Shown here in pieces: positions 1-13,589 of a stretch of DNA of 64,000 bases. The notes beneath the pieces are model-generated. The model saw nothing but the letters and a program-made list of their open reading frames with translations. It searched no databases and was not told where the DNA came from. Where the stretch lies: positions 17,105,501 to 17,169,500 of the forward strand of contig NC_135140.1 in assembly GCF_051014445.1 (NCBI RefSeq), in the 5' to 3' direction. The DNA is from Colletes latitarsis (taxonomy: Eukaryota > Arthropoda > Insecta > Hymenoptera > Colletidae). How positions within the stretch are numbered: the first letter of the stretch is position 1; each line of letters starts with the position of its first letter. The position numbers were made by a program, and so were the translations under genes.

Positions 1-1889
1 TAGAATATTTCTCACAAGTGGTATCTAACAATAAGAGTCAGATTCGATTAAAGTTAGGTTCCACTTGCAGGAAGTTTGAACGAAGCTGAAGATTGGGGTT
101 AAATTGGAACGAGTACGTTGAATTAAATGAAGGTAGACGAGGATGAAGTTCGAGTTAAGAGTCGCTGGGACCTAGCTAAATTTAGCTTAGTTACTGTAGA
201 ATACTTTATATTAGGTTATGGTTAACTTAGATTGATGTGAAGTTAGGTTAGTTCTCTTGGAGGGTCTGTTTCTAATAGAGTTAACGATTGAAGTCAGAAT
301 AAACTATAATGTTCGAGTTGAGAGTAGATTAAACTGTTCTCGATAGATAAATCTACTGTAGGAACAGGTTTATATAAAGCCATACTCAAGTCAGAGTTAT
401 GCTAAATCTAGTATATCATATAGACAAGAATTACATAGATCGATCAAGTTGCTCAGTCCCAGATCTCCACCAGGATTAGCGTAATTCTAAGTAACAAAAT
501 TGTTCTATTAACTCTGACTGGGATTCAAAGTGCTTGCTCTACAGAATAACATGTTTTTTTTCCCAATTCTACTGTTCCATAGACTGTTTATCATTGTGAC
601 CTGGATTCTATCGACATTTCGATTCATTTCCCTGGGAATTTTGGTTGAAAAATAGGGAAAGAATCTTGGCATTCGTTGGACACATTTCCTGTATTGACAA
701 TGTTTCTTTACGATAATGGCCCGCAATGGTGGATGCTAGGTGGCTGTTTTGCCAACTGCCTCGCGTTGCCAGAGTTTGGAATTCATGTTGCGAGCCTTGC
801 ACAATTTTTCGGGCTACCGGCGAACCGTATTTTTCGGTTTAACTGCCGGAGTTCCTCGATTTTCGCTCGCAACTGGGTCATTGTCACGCCGGATCTTTCG
901 ACTTTCTCGACACGAATATTCCCACGACCATGCTTTTTCTGCCCCGCAACACGACACAATCGATACCTGTGCGAGATTCGATGGAACGATGTCCGAGTCG
1001 ATGTCTCTCTGCACGCGGGTGGATGATGGTTTCGGAGTCAAGGCCGTGGACCACTGGCGTACGAGGAGGAAAGATGAGGTACAAAAGTATTGGACCGATA
1101 TCACTAACGGAATAGAACTCACTGTTTATTTCGAGTGGTCCAGTCAGCGGCGATACGACAACTGAGCTCAGTATCGAAGCGTGTTTCGATTCGGTTCGAT
1201 TCGAAACCGGGAGCAAAAAATTTGTAAACACCGGTAACCGTCGAGACGGCAGTTTACTGGTCTAACCGTCTCGCGCGTCTCGTCTGTTATTGTCTTAATA
1301 ACGGCGAATCCGAAACAGTATCGAACACTGTCATTTGCATTATCATGATTTCACGTTCGTTTTGTGTTGCAGTGTTTCAAAATTGTTCGCGAAAATTCAC
1401 TCTCCGAGTAGTAATTTTCTTATCAGCGAGGGTGTCGCACGACTGCTGTCGCGTTACTTGAAACGTGTCTTTTGAACGAGTTTTAATTTTCAAACGAGTT
1501 TTTAATTACAAGCCGTAGAGAACAGGTTTCAATTAAACTCTGCATTGCTAATTAAAAGCCGCCAGGTGTAAATCGGTAACAGGTACGTGCAAAAATGTAG
1601 CATCGCGCAAAAAGTAGCAATCTCCGTTGGAGCTGCACAGATAGGACGCTACAGTGGGCGACGTAGTTACGTTTTCAACTCGTTTATATGACACCTATAT
1701 GCAAAAAAAGATAACTTATTTGAATAATAATTAATCGATACAGCAGATAATTTAATCATTCGATGCCTGACTGCGTATTATCTACGTCTGTTGAGGGGGA
1801 AGAAAGGGAAGACAAAGTGGACAGGACAATCCTATCGTCCATTCAAAATAAGCATATCCTACTTTAATCTTTCTGGTCTACTTAATTCT
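1..1889. other. Intergenic or intronic sequence, no gene seen
   Basis: No supportable gene. The first ~500 bases are AT-rich with loosely recurring words such as TTAGGTTA and GAGTTA. They are irregularly spaced and interrupted, so this is not a telomere array. Bases 640-1250 have higher GC and hold several overlapping short open frames on both strands, which is typical of GC-rich noncoding DNA. Bases 1260-1790 show no repeat or coding signal. Confidence 0.6.
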
Positions 1890-2560
1890 AATACAACAAC
1901 TGACGTCAGTCTGGGAGAATTGAGACACCCAGCAAGGCGTCAAGTTGGTTATCAAAATGATAAGTGCCAAGGACTTCATCTGCTGGCATTATGTTGTCAG
2001 AGATTGGAGAGGGCAATAGATGTCAGCCTTGGAAGGATTCAGACCACTGATATGAGTGTATCAACCTTGTTACTCAATTGTCGAGTACCTGGTACCTCAT
2101 CCTAAGCATGGAGTCAGAGGATGGATATAGCTCACAGTAGGCAGAAGATGTCTGACTATAATCGTCAAGATCTACTTAATCTAGCTCCTACAAACACCAA
2201 CCCAGGATTCTAACTTCAACAACTACTTGGTTACTTAAATGTTAACCACCAACGATTTTATCATCGGATGTCGTATTGTGAGAAAATAGGTCAATATGTG
2301 GATGTAGCTCATGATAGACAAGAGAATACCTTAGAAACCAGAGATGTCAGCTTACAAGGACTCAAACCCCCTGTCAAAAGTGTATCAACATTGTTATTTT
2401 ACCATTGAGTATCTGGTATCTCACCATAAGCACGTTGCCACAGGCAAGGATAAACATAGCTGATGGTAGGCAGGAAATAGCGTTCTAATCTTAAAGATCT
2501 ATTTAATCTTGATCCTATAGACATCCAGGACTCCTACAAAAGTGTCAACAATCGTTACGT
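1890..2560. repeat. Decayed tandem duplication, period about 324 bp
   Basis: Two segments resemble each other in order. About 2010-2215 runs ATGTCAGC, GTGTATCAAC, GAGTACCTGGTA, ATAGCTCACAGTAGGCAG, then ATCTACTTAATC. About 2345-2545 runs ATGTCAGC, GTGTATCAAC, GAGTATCTGGTA, ATAGCTGATGGTAGGCAG, then ATCTATTTAATC. GTGTATCAAC falls at 2056 and 2380, a period of 324 bp. A further partial match (ATGTAGCTCATGATAGACAAG) near 2295-2325 suggests an older nested unit. The copies have many substitutions and indels, so this is an old duplication with no coding content. Confidence 0.6.
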
Positions 2561-4427
2561 GTCTCACGTTCTCCATCAGCTCCAGTTCCCCAGATGTTTT
2601 AAAACTCCATTGCATCGGACGCAAACAGAAATTCAAGTAGCACTCGAGATGCTCGTCAGGCGTGACTGGCTGGACCGTAGCCGCGCAGGTCGGACGACGA
2701 TCGCCGGGAGGGACGCGTGACGAGGTACCCTGCCTTACAGAAGCTGATCGGTCTGTTATTACGCGATCGTTTTCGTTATTTAAAAGCGTTCCCGCGCTCC
2801 TAGGCCCCACGGCGACTGAATTTAATTCATCGAGGACGATAAGAAAGCCGGTAGCGAGATTAACGAGCGCGATTCCATTGACGCTGCGTTCAACGCTATT
2901 CTCAGAGGAGGATCGACGGACGTTCTATTTTGCATAATCCGCTGATTTTTGCTATTCCCGCGGAAACCAGGGATGGCGGGGGGGGGGGGGCGTCGATTCC
3001 ACCAAGATTCGCGGATTTGCATAAAGTTATTCTTCTTTCGACGCTGTAAGCCGAGAGATAGGTTCGTTTCTGACTGGGGGTCCCTGTTGAAACGAAACTG
3101 ACATGCCTGGCAGGCGAACCGAACTATCGGGAAGTGTTAGAACGCTTCATCAGGATTGACTCTTTGAGTTTGAAAGCGTTCTGCGTCTTTGAATCGCCTT
3201 TGACAGAAGAGTCGAGTGGACGATAGGTGTTCCTCTCAGGTTCATCAGCTTCGACAAGACAAGTGAACCGATTGTTTCCAAGTTTTTATTAGACTTGGAT
3301 CAGATCGTAGGTCTACTAGAGGGATTAGCTCATTTAATGACGTAATCTTGACGTGAGCGTTGGGCCTGGGTTAGATGAGAGCGTAACTTAGCGAATTGCG
3401 TTTAGGTTACGTGACCAAGACGACGTAAAACTATTCTTGAAATGTTATTATTGTATCTGGTTGGTAACATAAGTTTCAAGGAGTCGAGCGACTAACCTAT
3501 TGCAAACCTACACGTCCTCTTGAGAACTCTTGGCTGTCACAGTTAACGTCCAAGCATAAAACCAACATTGACATTAGGATTTGTCTAGCGCTCGACTATC
3601 TGGACCTTAAAACCGCTTGGATTCCTCAGCTTTTGTTGTTCTCCAACTGTACCAACACCAGAACTCGTGTGACCATTGATCTGTACCGACTTTCTAACTC
3701 AGAACCGCCCGGTACTTCTAGTTCATTAAATTCTTCTAATACATTACGCAGCATAAGCGCGTTCGCTATTTGCTAAGCAATCCGTTTTAACAGCATCCTG
3801 GCAGCGCCAATAGAGAAACTAGCTTGGACAGAAACCGGAAATCGCGTTCGATTTAATCACATACTGGCGTCGATAGATACAAATGCGTAGCGACGCTCTT
3901 CGCTTATAGATTTACGCGTGGTTATTACGGGATATGCTGGATGAATGTGATTGAAAACCGTACATGAATTATGCAGACCGATGGAAAAATTATGGAAATC
4001 TCGGATGAAGAATTATGTATCCGTTGTAACCGTACAATAATGTTACGCCGTAATTGCTGACCGGATCGCGAATCCCCTTTGATCGGTGCCCACAGAATTA
4101 TTGTAATTATGTTTACCACGGATTTCGCATGAATCTATTATAGCTCTGTTCTGTTACGCGCGTCAAAGGCATTCCGTAATCCAAGCAGCGATGCGCGTCC
4201 CACTGGAATCTCTGAGAACGTTGCTTGCGGTGCGCGTTGGAATTGCATCTTACGATGGGTTTGTTGCCTCGGTGGCCATCTTTGATATTCGATCTTGTTG
4301 GCCGGGCAACGCTAAACGACTGATTTTCTACAATCTACGTACGACTCGCTGTATCGATTCGCAGGACACGACGACGAGAATTTAAATTGCGATTCGATGT
4401 TCTAAATCGTAATTTCATGCCTCAAAT
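2561..4427. other. No gene seen; contains a G13 tract
   Basis: No coding or RNA gene is supportable. A run of 13 G occurs at 2978-2990. Moderately GC-rich DNA at 2620-3060 produces short overlapping frames on both strands without family similarity. About 3240-3720 is mixed-composition sequence with no repeat seen. Bases 3900-4390 look like unique-sequence DNA. Confidence 0.55.
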
Positions 4428-4575
4428 CCTAATTCCAAGACTCAGATCCTGAGTTCTCTAAGTTCTTGGTCAAAAGTATCAAGTTCCAAGTATTGAGTAT
4501 CAAGTTTCACGCCTCATATTTCAAGTTTCAAGTTTCAAGTTTCGAGTCCCAAATCTGACGTTCCAAGACCCGAAC
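4428..4575 (+). repeat. Short word repeat (TTTCAAG / CAAGT type)
   Basis: Words of the type CAAGT, TTTCAAG and CTCAAATC recur at 7-20 bp spacing. The densest part, near 4518-4545, is TTTCAAG three times followed by TTTCGAG. It looks like slippage-derived cryptic simple sequence, with no coding signal. Confidence 0.6.
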
Positions 4576-7500
4576 GTCACAACTAGAGTCTAGTTATGGT
4601 ATACCCTGAATCCCTTCGGGCATGTCCGATATACCCAAAGGATCGATATCGCGCGGAGGAATCTTAAACGATTTACCAAACGATAAAACCTAATCCGAAC
4701 GGATCCACAGCGGCTCGCAAGAAGCTTCGGAGCCACCGTTTTGCAGAGTCGTCGCGGATTCACGCGGCAAACAGCGCTGCCTGTAATCGAATCGCGCGTG
4801 CCACGAGCGTCGCGTTTCGACGTATCGTCGCATGTTTCGAGGCTCCAATCAAGCCAGCATTCATCGCGTTTGTTGCCAGCCTCGTGGCGTTCCCCATCCA
4901 GCTGCGGATAAGTGTATTATCGGGACGCGCGTCCGCGTGACGAGACGTGCGATGACGCACGAATGAACGCCTCGAAAATCGGGAAATCCGTGGTAGTCCT
5001 TGTCTGCTCTGATGAACGTTCCGCGCGGGATTGGAAACGGCAGGCCGCCGCCGTCGAGGGAAATTCTATCAGCAGGAATAAAATCTTGCTTGTAATAACG
5101 AATTACTGTTATTCCGCTGGAGGCCTCTGACCCCGGCGCCGGGTGTTTATGATTGGATTACCGACGAATGACTGCCCCGCGGGCTGTTCCAACGACGAAG
5201 AACACTAACCGTCTGGTGCTCCTAATGACGAAGAAACCGACTCGCGGGGAACACCACTCGAGGAGAAATAAAATAAATCAGTCGACAACTCCTTGAACCT
5301 CTGGAGGTTTGCGCGTCTTGGTGCTTGATGATTATTCTTAGCAGAGAACAGTTTAGCACGCCGGTGTACCCCGACACAATGGTAATCCCAAAAGCGCGGT
5401 GTTATGACGGGGATGAAGTATAATGATCGGTATAATACACTCGAGCCTTCTTCAAGACTGAGTATTCTTAGACTCCGTGGTCTAGCCTAGACTTTGAGGA
5501 GGATAGATGTGCTGGGGTTCAAATTTAGGAACGTACGTGAAGGTCGAGAATAGAAACGATACTTTTCGAAAGAAGTTCGCTTCGAACCGATCAGTCGCGA
5601 AGTCTGGAATCCTCAATTTCATAAGCCCGAGTCTCGAGTCTTAAATTTCACATCGTAAATCTCATATCTTAAGTGTTCAGTGATGAATTAGAAATGCTTT
5701 GTGTTATTTTTAGTATTAAATAGAATCGTAACTCGGGTGGAACTCGAGAGAGGAGTACGCTGTGTATATTTCTTCGTCTTGGTAAGCGGAGACGACAGTC
5801 CATTTCTGCAAAAAGGAGGCCACTACCGCGATGTCGCGTCATCGTAGCCGATCAGGTGCCATTTCCCCGTGTCCCCATCTCTCTCGTTCGCCACCCTTTC
5901 GCAATAGGGGTTGTCGAAATATCGGCACGATGGCATCGATATCATTGAAACCGAATACCCTTGTCCCTGGTGCTGCTGGACGTCGCGGTGATCTCTAGAA
6001 AGCCAACCAACACCGATATCCTTGCGCCAGGAACCTCGCTTTATCAGCGTCTGTTCCGGGGGGAGAGAAAAGGGGAAAAAACTACACCGGGTATCGAGTG
6101 GTCTACTCGTAATCCGACGCCGCCAAAGAAACCGAGATTTTGTTATTAAAAACAATGACGGGGAACCGATCGAGTTTCGTGGCATCGTCTGACGCGATAA
6201 ACCTGGCCAAACAAAGCACGAACTAAATTTTATTATTTTCCCGGACGTTTATTAATTTCTGATTCGAGCATTGAAGTTCGCGTGCAAAGAGGCCAACTGG
6301 AAGACATTAACTTGCACTCGAGCTCAAAATAAACTCTCGAGCAGACCCTACAGACTTTAAAGTAGACATTGATCTTTGTACGAGGCTCGAGCTTGAAAAA
6401 CACTGGGCTGGTGGACTTTGAAGTAGAGTGAAGTACGCTAATTCCGACATCGTCTGGACGTAGAACGTGAAATATAAGATTTGGGATGCTGGACTTGCGA
6501 ATTGAAGTGGATGAGACTAGGTGGGACCTGAGGGAGGGGCCAAGTACCCCTAAACTAGGGACACTAACAGATCCTCCAACCCTTCCTCCTAGTAGCATTA
6601 AAGCAGACGTCCCCAAAGCTTTTAGCCTCTTCTTTTCTAAAGATTCGCAATCTGCTGGGTTTCCAGGCCCAATTAAACAATAAGAAGCGTTCACCAGAAA
6701 AACGGCTCGTCGTTTTCCCAGACGGTAGAACAACGCTGCCAAATGGAATCGTTTTGCTCCTCGATCATCGACTACGGTCGCATCCGGCCACCCAGAAGCC
6801 CCGACGAACAAATTGGCAAGTTTTCAGGGTGTTTTGCGTCGGTGCCGTGGCACGTCACACTGTTTTGTTAGGACGCACGGTCTGCGTCCGTCCGTTGCAT
6901 TCACGTTTGACTCTTGGGCGAGGATTTGCGACAGAATTTGGCAGTGGCCGCCTGCATACGTAAGCCTGAAATATACTTTGGATTTTATTCCGCGACACAG
7001 TTGGCCGGGGGAAGGCAAGAAAGGGAGGGGGCAATAAGATCGTTTGACATCCTCTTCTAGCGAGCTGGAGATTGCGCCCCCTCCTCCCCCCTGGAAACAT
7101 TGCTCGATCATGAGAGCAATCCACTTCGTTCGGCTAGCAGCTTGACAAATTGGTTGTTCGTGAACTTGCATTCCGAACGACGGAGGAACACGGATACACA
7201 CGTGGATCGGTTTAAAGAGAATCGATCGCGGGGACTACGGGCTCCCTTTGGTCGGATAGAGATTGGGCAGAGACTGAGGAAGATTGAAAAGGATAGCAGG
7301 CGCGCAGGTATAGATTATCATTAGCAAGAAAGGTGGATGTGGGCAGAAACTGATGGCGATTGGAGGGAAAGGAGTCGCTGGACTCCCGATGATCAGGAAG
7401 CAATAGACAAGAGTAGCTGCGGATGATTAATAATGGGTTGGCAGATGGATAAAAAAATCAATCCTGGTTGAACTGGAATGTACCAGCCACCCTCGCAGTG

Positions 7501-8918
7501 GTAATTAAATGGAAAGGACATTGCTATAGACGCAGGGCTAACTATGTTAGCAGGGAAAGAAGGGAAGACAGGTCCCGCCTTAAAGTTGTACTGAAGATGA
7601 TTAAATGACAAGGATTAAAGGAATTAAGAGCGACAGGTACGATAGAACTTGAGGAAGTAGACCAGCAGTGGAGGGTGCGAAACCAAATTAGTCCTACCCG
7701 TCAGCGATAGAGATGGATTCTTGAACGCAACTCGAGACACCCGACTGCTGTATCAGGATTGTTAAAAAAGTGTTCGTGTCATCACAGTTGGTAGCCAAGT
7801 CATGTTCGATAATCCCATTGCTGATAGTTGCATTCAACTTAATCCTCAGTTTAAGTACCATCCTTTACACTTTCCACGTCCATGCTCGTTAAAATAGCCC
7901 CAGAAAAGAGCGCCACGGGCAAAAGGGGGAAGCCCCAGCCCCGAAGCTAGCTGAAAGGATGACTACGTCTTATCTGTCTTCGCACATCATCTCAAACAAT
8001 ATAAATCAATGGACCGTCAGCCCTGGCTCCGGCGTTGGCAAATATAAAACAGAGCGTCCACGGGGCACGTATCGCCCCAGCATCCCGTAGAGCGGGGGCA
8101 GGAGCAGGTCGTTTTTTAGCCGCGTTAAAATGCACCCTCTAGCGGGAAAGTGTCGCGCCACCCTCGCCCCGAGCTCAGCCTCCCCCGCCTCCGACACGGG
8201 CCACCGGATAATTCTGTTTTAGTTTCGCATTACAATACGACGCACGGTAGTGTCCCTGCGGGGGTGACTTTCGCGCGTCTCCCTCCCCCCCCCTCGCAAC
8301 TGCATGCCGCTTTTTCCCTTTCGTCGAGAGAAATTCGTCCTTCCGCGCTTAACTTCGTTCCGAGTTGTTCTTTTTCTTTATTTCTCTTTCTCGCGAAGAC
8401 GCCCGGCTCCTTAATCCGAGCGGAGGAATTTGACTAATGCAATCGCGAATGCTAAGAAGCCATTTCTTCCCGGCCATTGTGCCCGCGTTATTCCCTTAGC
8501 CGCGCTCCGTCGCACCCCCCGCCCCACGGGCATAGGTAGAAAAGAAGGGCGACAATGGAGAGGAGTTGCGAGTGTACTTGTTACGACGCGTCCTTCTCTT
8601 TGCGGGACACTCGAGTGCGCTAGCGGATTTAAATGTTTGCCTCCGGCCAGAGGGGGCGAGTGGCCTCTTCCACGGTGATTTTTGGACGGTTAGAAACCTT
8701 GGTCGCCACTTTCGTGCAGAGTTCCTTTTCTTGTTATGGCTCACGGGAGCTTACGGGGATCCCCAGCATTTGAATGAAACGCGTGCAGTGTGACTCGACA
8801 TTTACTTACGATAATTTTAACCGTCAAGTGGATTATTGGGGCCCTCTATAAGTTTAAACTTATCGTCTTGCAAAAGCTAGATGCAATCGAAGTTCCATCT
8901 CTTTATAAGAAAGGATCT
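4576..8918. other. No gene seen; GC-variable sequence
   Basis: No gene is supportable. The largest frame (6233-6811 minus, 192 codons) is low in complexity in its C-terminal half, where the DNA repeats CTCGAGC and GTAGA words at 6290-6440, and it matches no family I know. About 6980-7110 and 7900-8700 are GC-rich with C and G runs, including CTCCCTCCCCCCCCTC near 8279. These carry overlapping open frames in several phases at once, the usual signature of stop-poor GC-rich DNA. A CpG-rich promoter in 8.0-8.7 kb is possible, but nothing in the sequence establishes one. Confidence 0.5.
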
Positions 8919-8999
8919 GTGGCGATAGTTCCCGTACTTGCCGCCAGAGGGCTACGTTCTTGTCTCTCTCGCAAGCGCTCATTTCCACCATCGAGTATC
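8919..8999 (+). promoter_or_regulatory. Composite CTCF-like motif, copy A
   Basis: Plus-strand copy of a four-block motif found four times in the window. Block 0 is GTGGC at 8919-8923. Block 1 is CCGCCAGAGGGC at 8941-8952, 17 nt later. Block 2 is TCTCGCAAG at 8967-8975, 14 nt later. Block 3 is ATCGAGTATC at 8990-8999. Block 1 resembles the general animal CTCF core CCASYAGRKGGCRS, with G instead of A at its third base. That the site binds CTCF or any insulator protein is inference. A short dispersed repeat is the alternative. Confidence 0.5.
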
Positions 9000-10036
9000 G
9001 CGGCGTATGAAGCAGGGCCTGCTAGGATTCAATCTTTACATAAATTTTTATTACTTAATTACAATTAATGTCGAATTTAGTTGAGATTTAAACAAGTCTT
9101 TGTCCCGAAGTTTACCAAAAACGAGCGAATACCACCGCACGAATAAATAAAACTACAAGCGTTGGAATATTGTTGAATCGAATAGTCGTGCATCGATATC
9201 GTGGCAAGGTCCATCGTCGAAAAAAAGCACGGAAAACAGGGAATGGAGGCCGCGTGCACAGGATGCGCGACAAAGCTTTATCACGGATCACTGCCGCGGT
9301 AAAAGCGTTCCCCGGCAAAGGGTGTCCCGTTTTTACCCCGTAGCCGCGGAAGCCATCCACGCAGAATCGCGCAACTCTTCCGAATTTCAGACGGGCGCTC
9401 GAGTCACGGATGAATTCCGCGGCCAGCGAAGCGAGAGGCGCGTCGTCCATCTGCGAACCGGTGCTCCTCCAGTCCAGACGGAACCGATTCCGCGTTCTCG
9501 CATCGACGGGCCCGCGTCTCATTTCGTCCGCGTCGGAACGAGCTGTTTTTTGGCCCCGCGTCGCCTCCTTCCGCGGAGGGCGGTTAATCCAACCCCTGTC
9601 GTGAGTCACGCGCCACCGTGGAATTTACGAGGCGCACCCGTTGTCGCGCTCCTACGCTCCTCTGATCCGTAGGATTATCTCCGCGCGACCGACTGTTCCC
9701 CACCACCGCGCACACGGGGCTCTCTCGATTATTATACCATCAAAATGTGGCGTCCAGTACGGGACACCCCCTTAATTACAAGGGGCCGATCGATCCGCTT
9801 GATCCGGCCAAATGTAGCCCGCGACCGTGCCCTGGGGGCGCAAGGACATTGAATCGAATATGGTTTACGACTAAGGGGAACTGACCAACTTTTGGGAAAC
9901 TTTTGCTGGAAAAAGAATCTAGAGCCAGTGAGCCTAAGATAATAATTTTTTTATACACATGTTAGCAAGTATTAGAGATTAAATCTACATTTTAAACAAT
10001 GGTGGTGGAATCGAGCTTCCACCGGATTTATGTCTA
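9000..10036. other. No gene seen
   Basis: AT-rich to about 9200, then GC-rich from 9230 to 9730 with open frames on both strands (for example 9112-9609 minus and 9322-9672 plus) that overlap each other and lack family similarity. No repeat or RNA gene was identified. Confidence 0.5.
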
Positions 10037-11093
10037 TACAGGGTGTTTGGTCACACCTGGGAAAAATTTAAATGGGGGATTCTAGAGGCCAAAATAAGAC
10101 GAAAATCAAGAATGCCAATTTGTTGATGAAGGCTTCGTTAAACAGTTATTAACGTTTACAGTTCTGACAGTACTGAATTTTTTTCTCGAAAATGCGCAAG
10201 ATTTCGGGGATATGTCTATTCACCAAAAATGATTGCAATTGACCCCCGCAACTGAAAATAATTTTTTTAGAATTAATTAAAAATTTTTTTTTTCTTCGCA
10301 AAAATAAATAATAGATAATTTAAGTACCTACCTGTCGATTTTTCTTAAAAATTCCTTTTTCATTTTTAGTAATTTTGTTTGACGCTCTACAGAAAAGTTG
10401 TCTAATACTTTTTTGTAGGTACCCATGAGCTCTACTTCAGAAAAAAGTTTCATTGAAATATATTCACAATTGTAGGAGTTATGGCTGTTTGAAAATTGGA
10501 CTAATTTTATGGGGTTTTTCTCATTTTGAGGTGTCAAGGACCAACTGTTCGAATATTTTTGCGATTTGTACATATTCTCCACCAAAATACGCGTAGTTTG
10601 CTTTTTTAAACATTAAAATCGTCCAATCCGTTCAGAAGTTATGTCGTTTTAAAGATTCGCATGAAAATTCGGGCAGACATTTCTGGCCAGAAATTATATT
10701 TTCGGTAAGGAATTTTTTTCTCGAAACTGAGTAGGATTTCGGGGGTATGTCTGTTAACTAAAAATGCTTGCAATTGACCCCTGCAACTAAAAATAATTTT
10801 TCCAAGACGATTCGAAAGTCTTTTTTTTCACCCAAAACTTTCACCACTTACTCGAATTTTTTTCTCAAAAGTGGGTAGGATTTTGAAAATATGTGTATTC
10901 ACCAAAAATGATTGTAATTGACCCCCGTAACCGAAAATAATTTTTCCAGAACGATTTTAAATTTTTGAATTTAATTGTTAATAACTTTTTAACGAAGCCT
11001 CCATCAACAAGTTGGTATTCTTGATTTTCGTCTTATTTTGGCCTCTAGAATCCTCTATTAAAATTTTTCCCAGGGGTGGCCGAACATCCTGTA
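10037..11093. mobile_element. Non-autonomous long-TIR element, copy 1 (complete, 1057 bp)
   Basis: The element begins TACAGGGTGTTTGGTCAC and ends with its imperfect complement, closing in ATCCTGTA. Terminal inverted repeats of about 104 bp lie at 10037-10140 and 10990-11093. TA flanks both ends (10035-10036 and 11094-11095), fitting a TA target-site duplication as in the Tc1/mariner superfamily. The inside holds three copies of a ~110-bp subrepeat (about 10165-10275, 10700-10815 and 10850-10960), recognisable by ATTTTTTTCTC, GGTATGT and AATTGACCCC. No transposase frame is present. A minus-strand frame of 85 codons at 10328-10585 is AT-rich and resembles no transposase. The class assignment rests on the TA flank and TIRs only. 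Confidence 0.85.
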
Positions 11094-13589
11094 TATGGAC
11101 GTGGCAATTAGCGGTGACCCATGGCAGTTTTTAAACTTTTGAATATTTCAATTCTCACCCGGTATTGGACAGACTAACAATAAAATAAATGGACTGACTG
11201 ACTTAGCAGAGGTAGTAGTATAAGCCCTCATGCGTCAGACAGTTTCTCCAAATATTTGAGACATTTAATAATTTATGTTTTCTGTACGCATCATTTGCCG
11301 AAGCTGAGATTTTATGTTTAGATTCTACCCTCTCCTCCCGTGATATTCACCAAGTTTTATCGTCATCGGCCAGAAATATTATTTAACTTTTATCATGCTA
11401 AAGTTTCACTCAAAATGTCCTCATCATTAAACATACGAACACTTATTAAGTTTGGAATAGTATTTAGGTTACTAGAATAATTACTTTAAATTTATTGTTT
11501 AAATCTCCAGCGTAGAATTGTTTGTCTTTAATAGGGGAACGTTCGATGGAATAACCAAAGTCCTAGGCTATCTATTAATGATTATAACTATAACGATATT
11601 CAAGCTCAGCCAGAATCACGTCGTTTCGATTCACTGTTCGAACTATGCGTGCCGTAGCTACAATGTCCCATTGTTGCCACGTCCGAAGGCGACGTGTCGT
11701 TAAAATCTCTGTAATTACACGCGTTACAGGCTCTTGCACAATTCCCCAGCGCGCTGTAACAACAGTGCAGGGGCGTTTAAAATGTATTAAACCTTCGACC
11801 AACGAAAATTCCGGTTGCTAGGAAAATTATTTGCATCGAAGCTACGAAACGATTAAATTTTACTGTCTTGCAACCCTGAGTTCCGTGCAATTTTGTCGTC
11901 GAACTTTTTGTGAAACAGAGAGTCGCGAAACTAGAAATTATCGCTATCAAATGGATATAGATTTTGTATCCGTTTCAACTTGGAAAATCTAAGTTGACTG
12001 CTTTTGACATTTTCAATCGTTTGAATTTGGCGCCATAAATTGTCACTGCTCGAAAGAGTTCGACACCTTCGAATGTGTGATTGTTCGAGAATTCTAGAGT
12101 GTTTCTGAATAGAGTTCTGGAATAATAATTAAGTTTTTTCGAACCAAAGGTCATCGAAGGTCGCGTCTTCGGGGCTGTCGCGGCGCGATCGATCGCAATC
12201 AATCTTCGCGACTGCATCCCCATCGCGGCATTATCTCTCTCTGGAAGCTGGCATGCGACCCTTCGCGGCATTGCCGCATTGCTCGATTATTATACCATCG
12301 AAATACAGCGGTTCGTTAACCCACCCAGTCCCTGGCCCCTCTTAATTACAGGCTCTGATCGATAGGACCGATTTTCACGAACGTGCCCCGCAAAATTGTG
12401 TACACACGACGCTGTCGACCGCCTGTGTTTACGACGATAAACCACCGTGTGTGTTTGCGTAAGTTCGGATCGAAAGTCCTTGCGAAAATTCGTCCGCTTT
12501 GACCGTCGTTTCTGTCGCAAAATTCGCTGGAGGAAAGGAAATAGGTCATAAGAAAAAGACTTAAATTCCGTGGGGGGTTAAAATGACCCTATATCGAAAC
12601 TCGATGTATCACGTCTCTGTTAAGATCAAGATTAACCTTAAAATTCAGATTTCATCCCCGGTTTGAATAAAGATCACCTCTCGACAGAGAACAATAATCG
12701 AATCTAGATTAACCGTGAGATTCATTTGACTGTAACGTTCGTCAATTCATCAGAAAAATTCTCCACCTGCGGGCATTTCGCTGGCTGAGCTGTTAATCGA
12801 TCCCTGGATATTAAATCTCGTTCATCGTCTTCCGATCGCTCATTAAAATCGCTCTGATTTCTCGTTTAAGGCCCGAGACGCGATGTAAATACTCGCGATC
12901 GGTTTCCTCGCGACGAAACCGAACGAATTTGTCGCCGCGGAACGGAAGTAATGAGCTTTCACCGGGTAATCTATCGTGAAAACGGCCTTATTATCCAGGC
13001 GTTGCAATATTCAAGCCCTCCGGTTATGAAAATCGTTGGGCCGGCCGGATTAAATATTGCCCTGGCTGCGAACACTCGACCTACGACTCGTTGATATTGG
13101 TAATTAAATCCGATGATCGGCCTCTTCTGCGCGACGTTCTCTCATTAGCAAATCTTCTAACAATGTATCGAGCCTCCGATACGCGATACTATCGCGTGCA
13201 GGCAAATGAGATTACGTTTGATCGGATTAATCAGACCGGGTTACGTTTAGCGTCCAATGTAATTTCGATGTTTGATAATGTTAATGTTGTGGCAGTGTCT
13301 GTGCCGCTCGATATGCCGAACGTTGCGCAATAAACGCGCTGGAAATGTTTTCCTTCGGGCTGGCTTCGTATTTTCTGGTACCTCGTACCTTCTGCTGATC
13401 GATTCAAAAATTTCTGGGGGATTAAAAAGGTTGCAAAAGTCTAACGAGGACACTCGATTGCCCATAAGCGTCAATTTGATGTCATAAGATAAGCTTGAAC
13501 GTAGATTTTTATCGTTGACCTCCATGTCAAAGTCAATGTCATCATAAAATATTTATTTCCTCTAAAATGCATTTCTAAAGAATTTGTAA
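11094..13589. other. No gene seen; unique sequence
   Basis: No coding exon or repeat array is supportable. About 12750-13330 is non-repetitive, of balanced composition and rich in homeodomain-type cores (TAATTA, ATTAAA), as developmental enhancers often are. The sequence alone cannot show function. Confidence 0.45.

Noticed and set aside
1..20. TCTCACAAG at the left edge as a fifth composite motif
   Set aside because: The expected third block is not found downstream and the core would lie outside the window, so it cannot be tested.
1..260. TTAGGTTA-like words suggesting an insect (TTAGG)n telomere
   Set aside because: Only a few scattered, interrupted instances; no tandem array.
8644..8662. 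GGCCAGAGGGGGCGAG as another CTCF-like site
   Set aside because: Needs one extra G relative to the core, and the other blocks of the composite motif are absent.
10328..10585. 85-codon minus-strand frame inside the long-TIR element as a transposase
   Set aside because: Too short, AT-driven composition, no DDE/D-type motif or DNA-binding domain visible.
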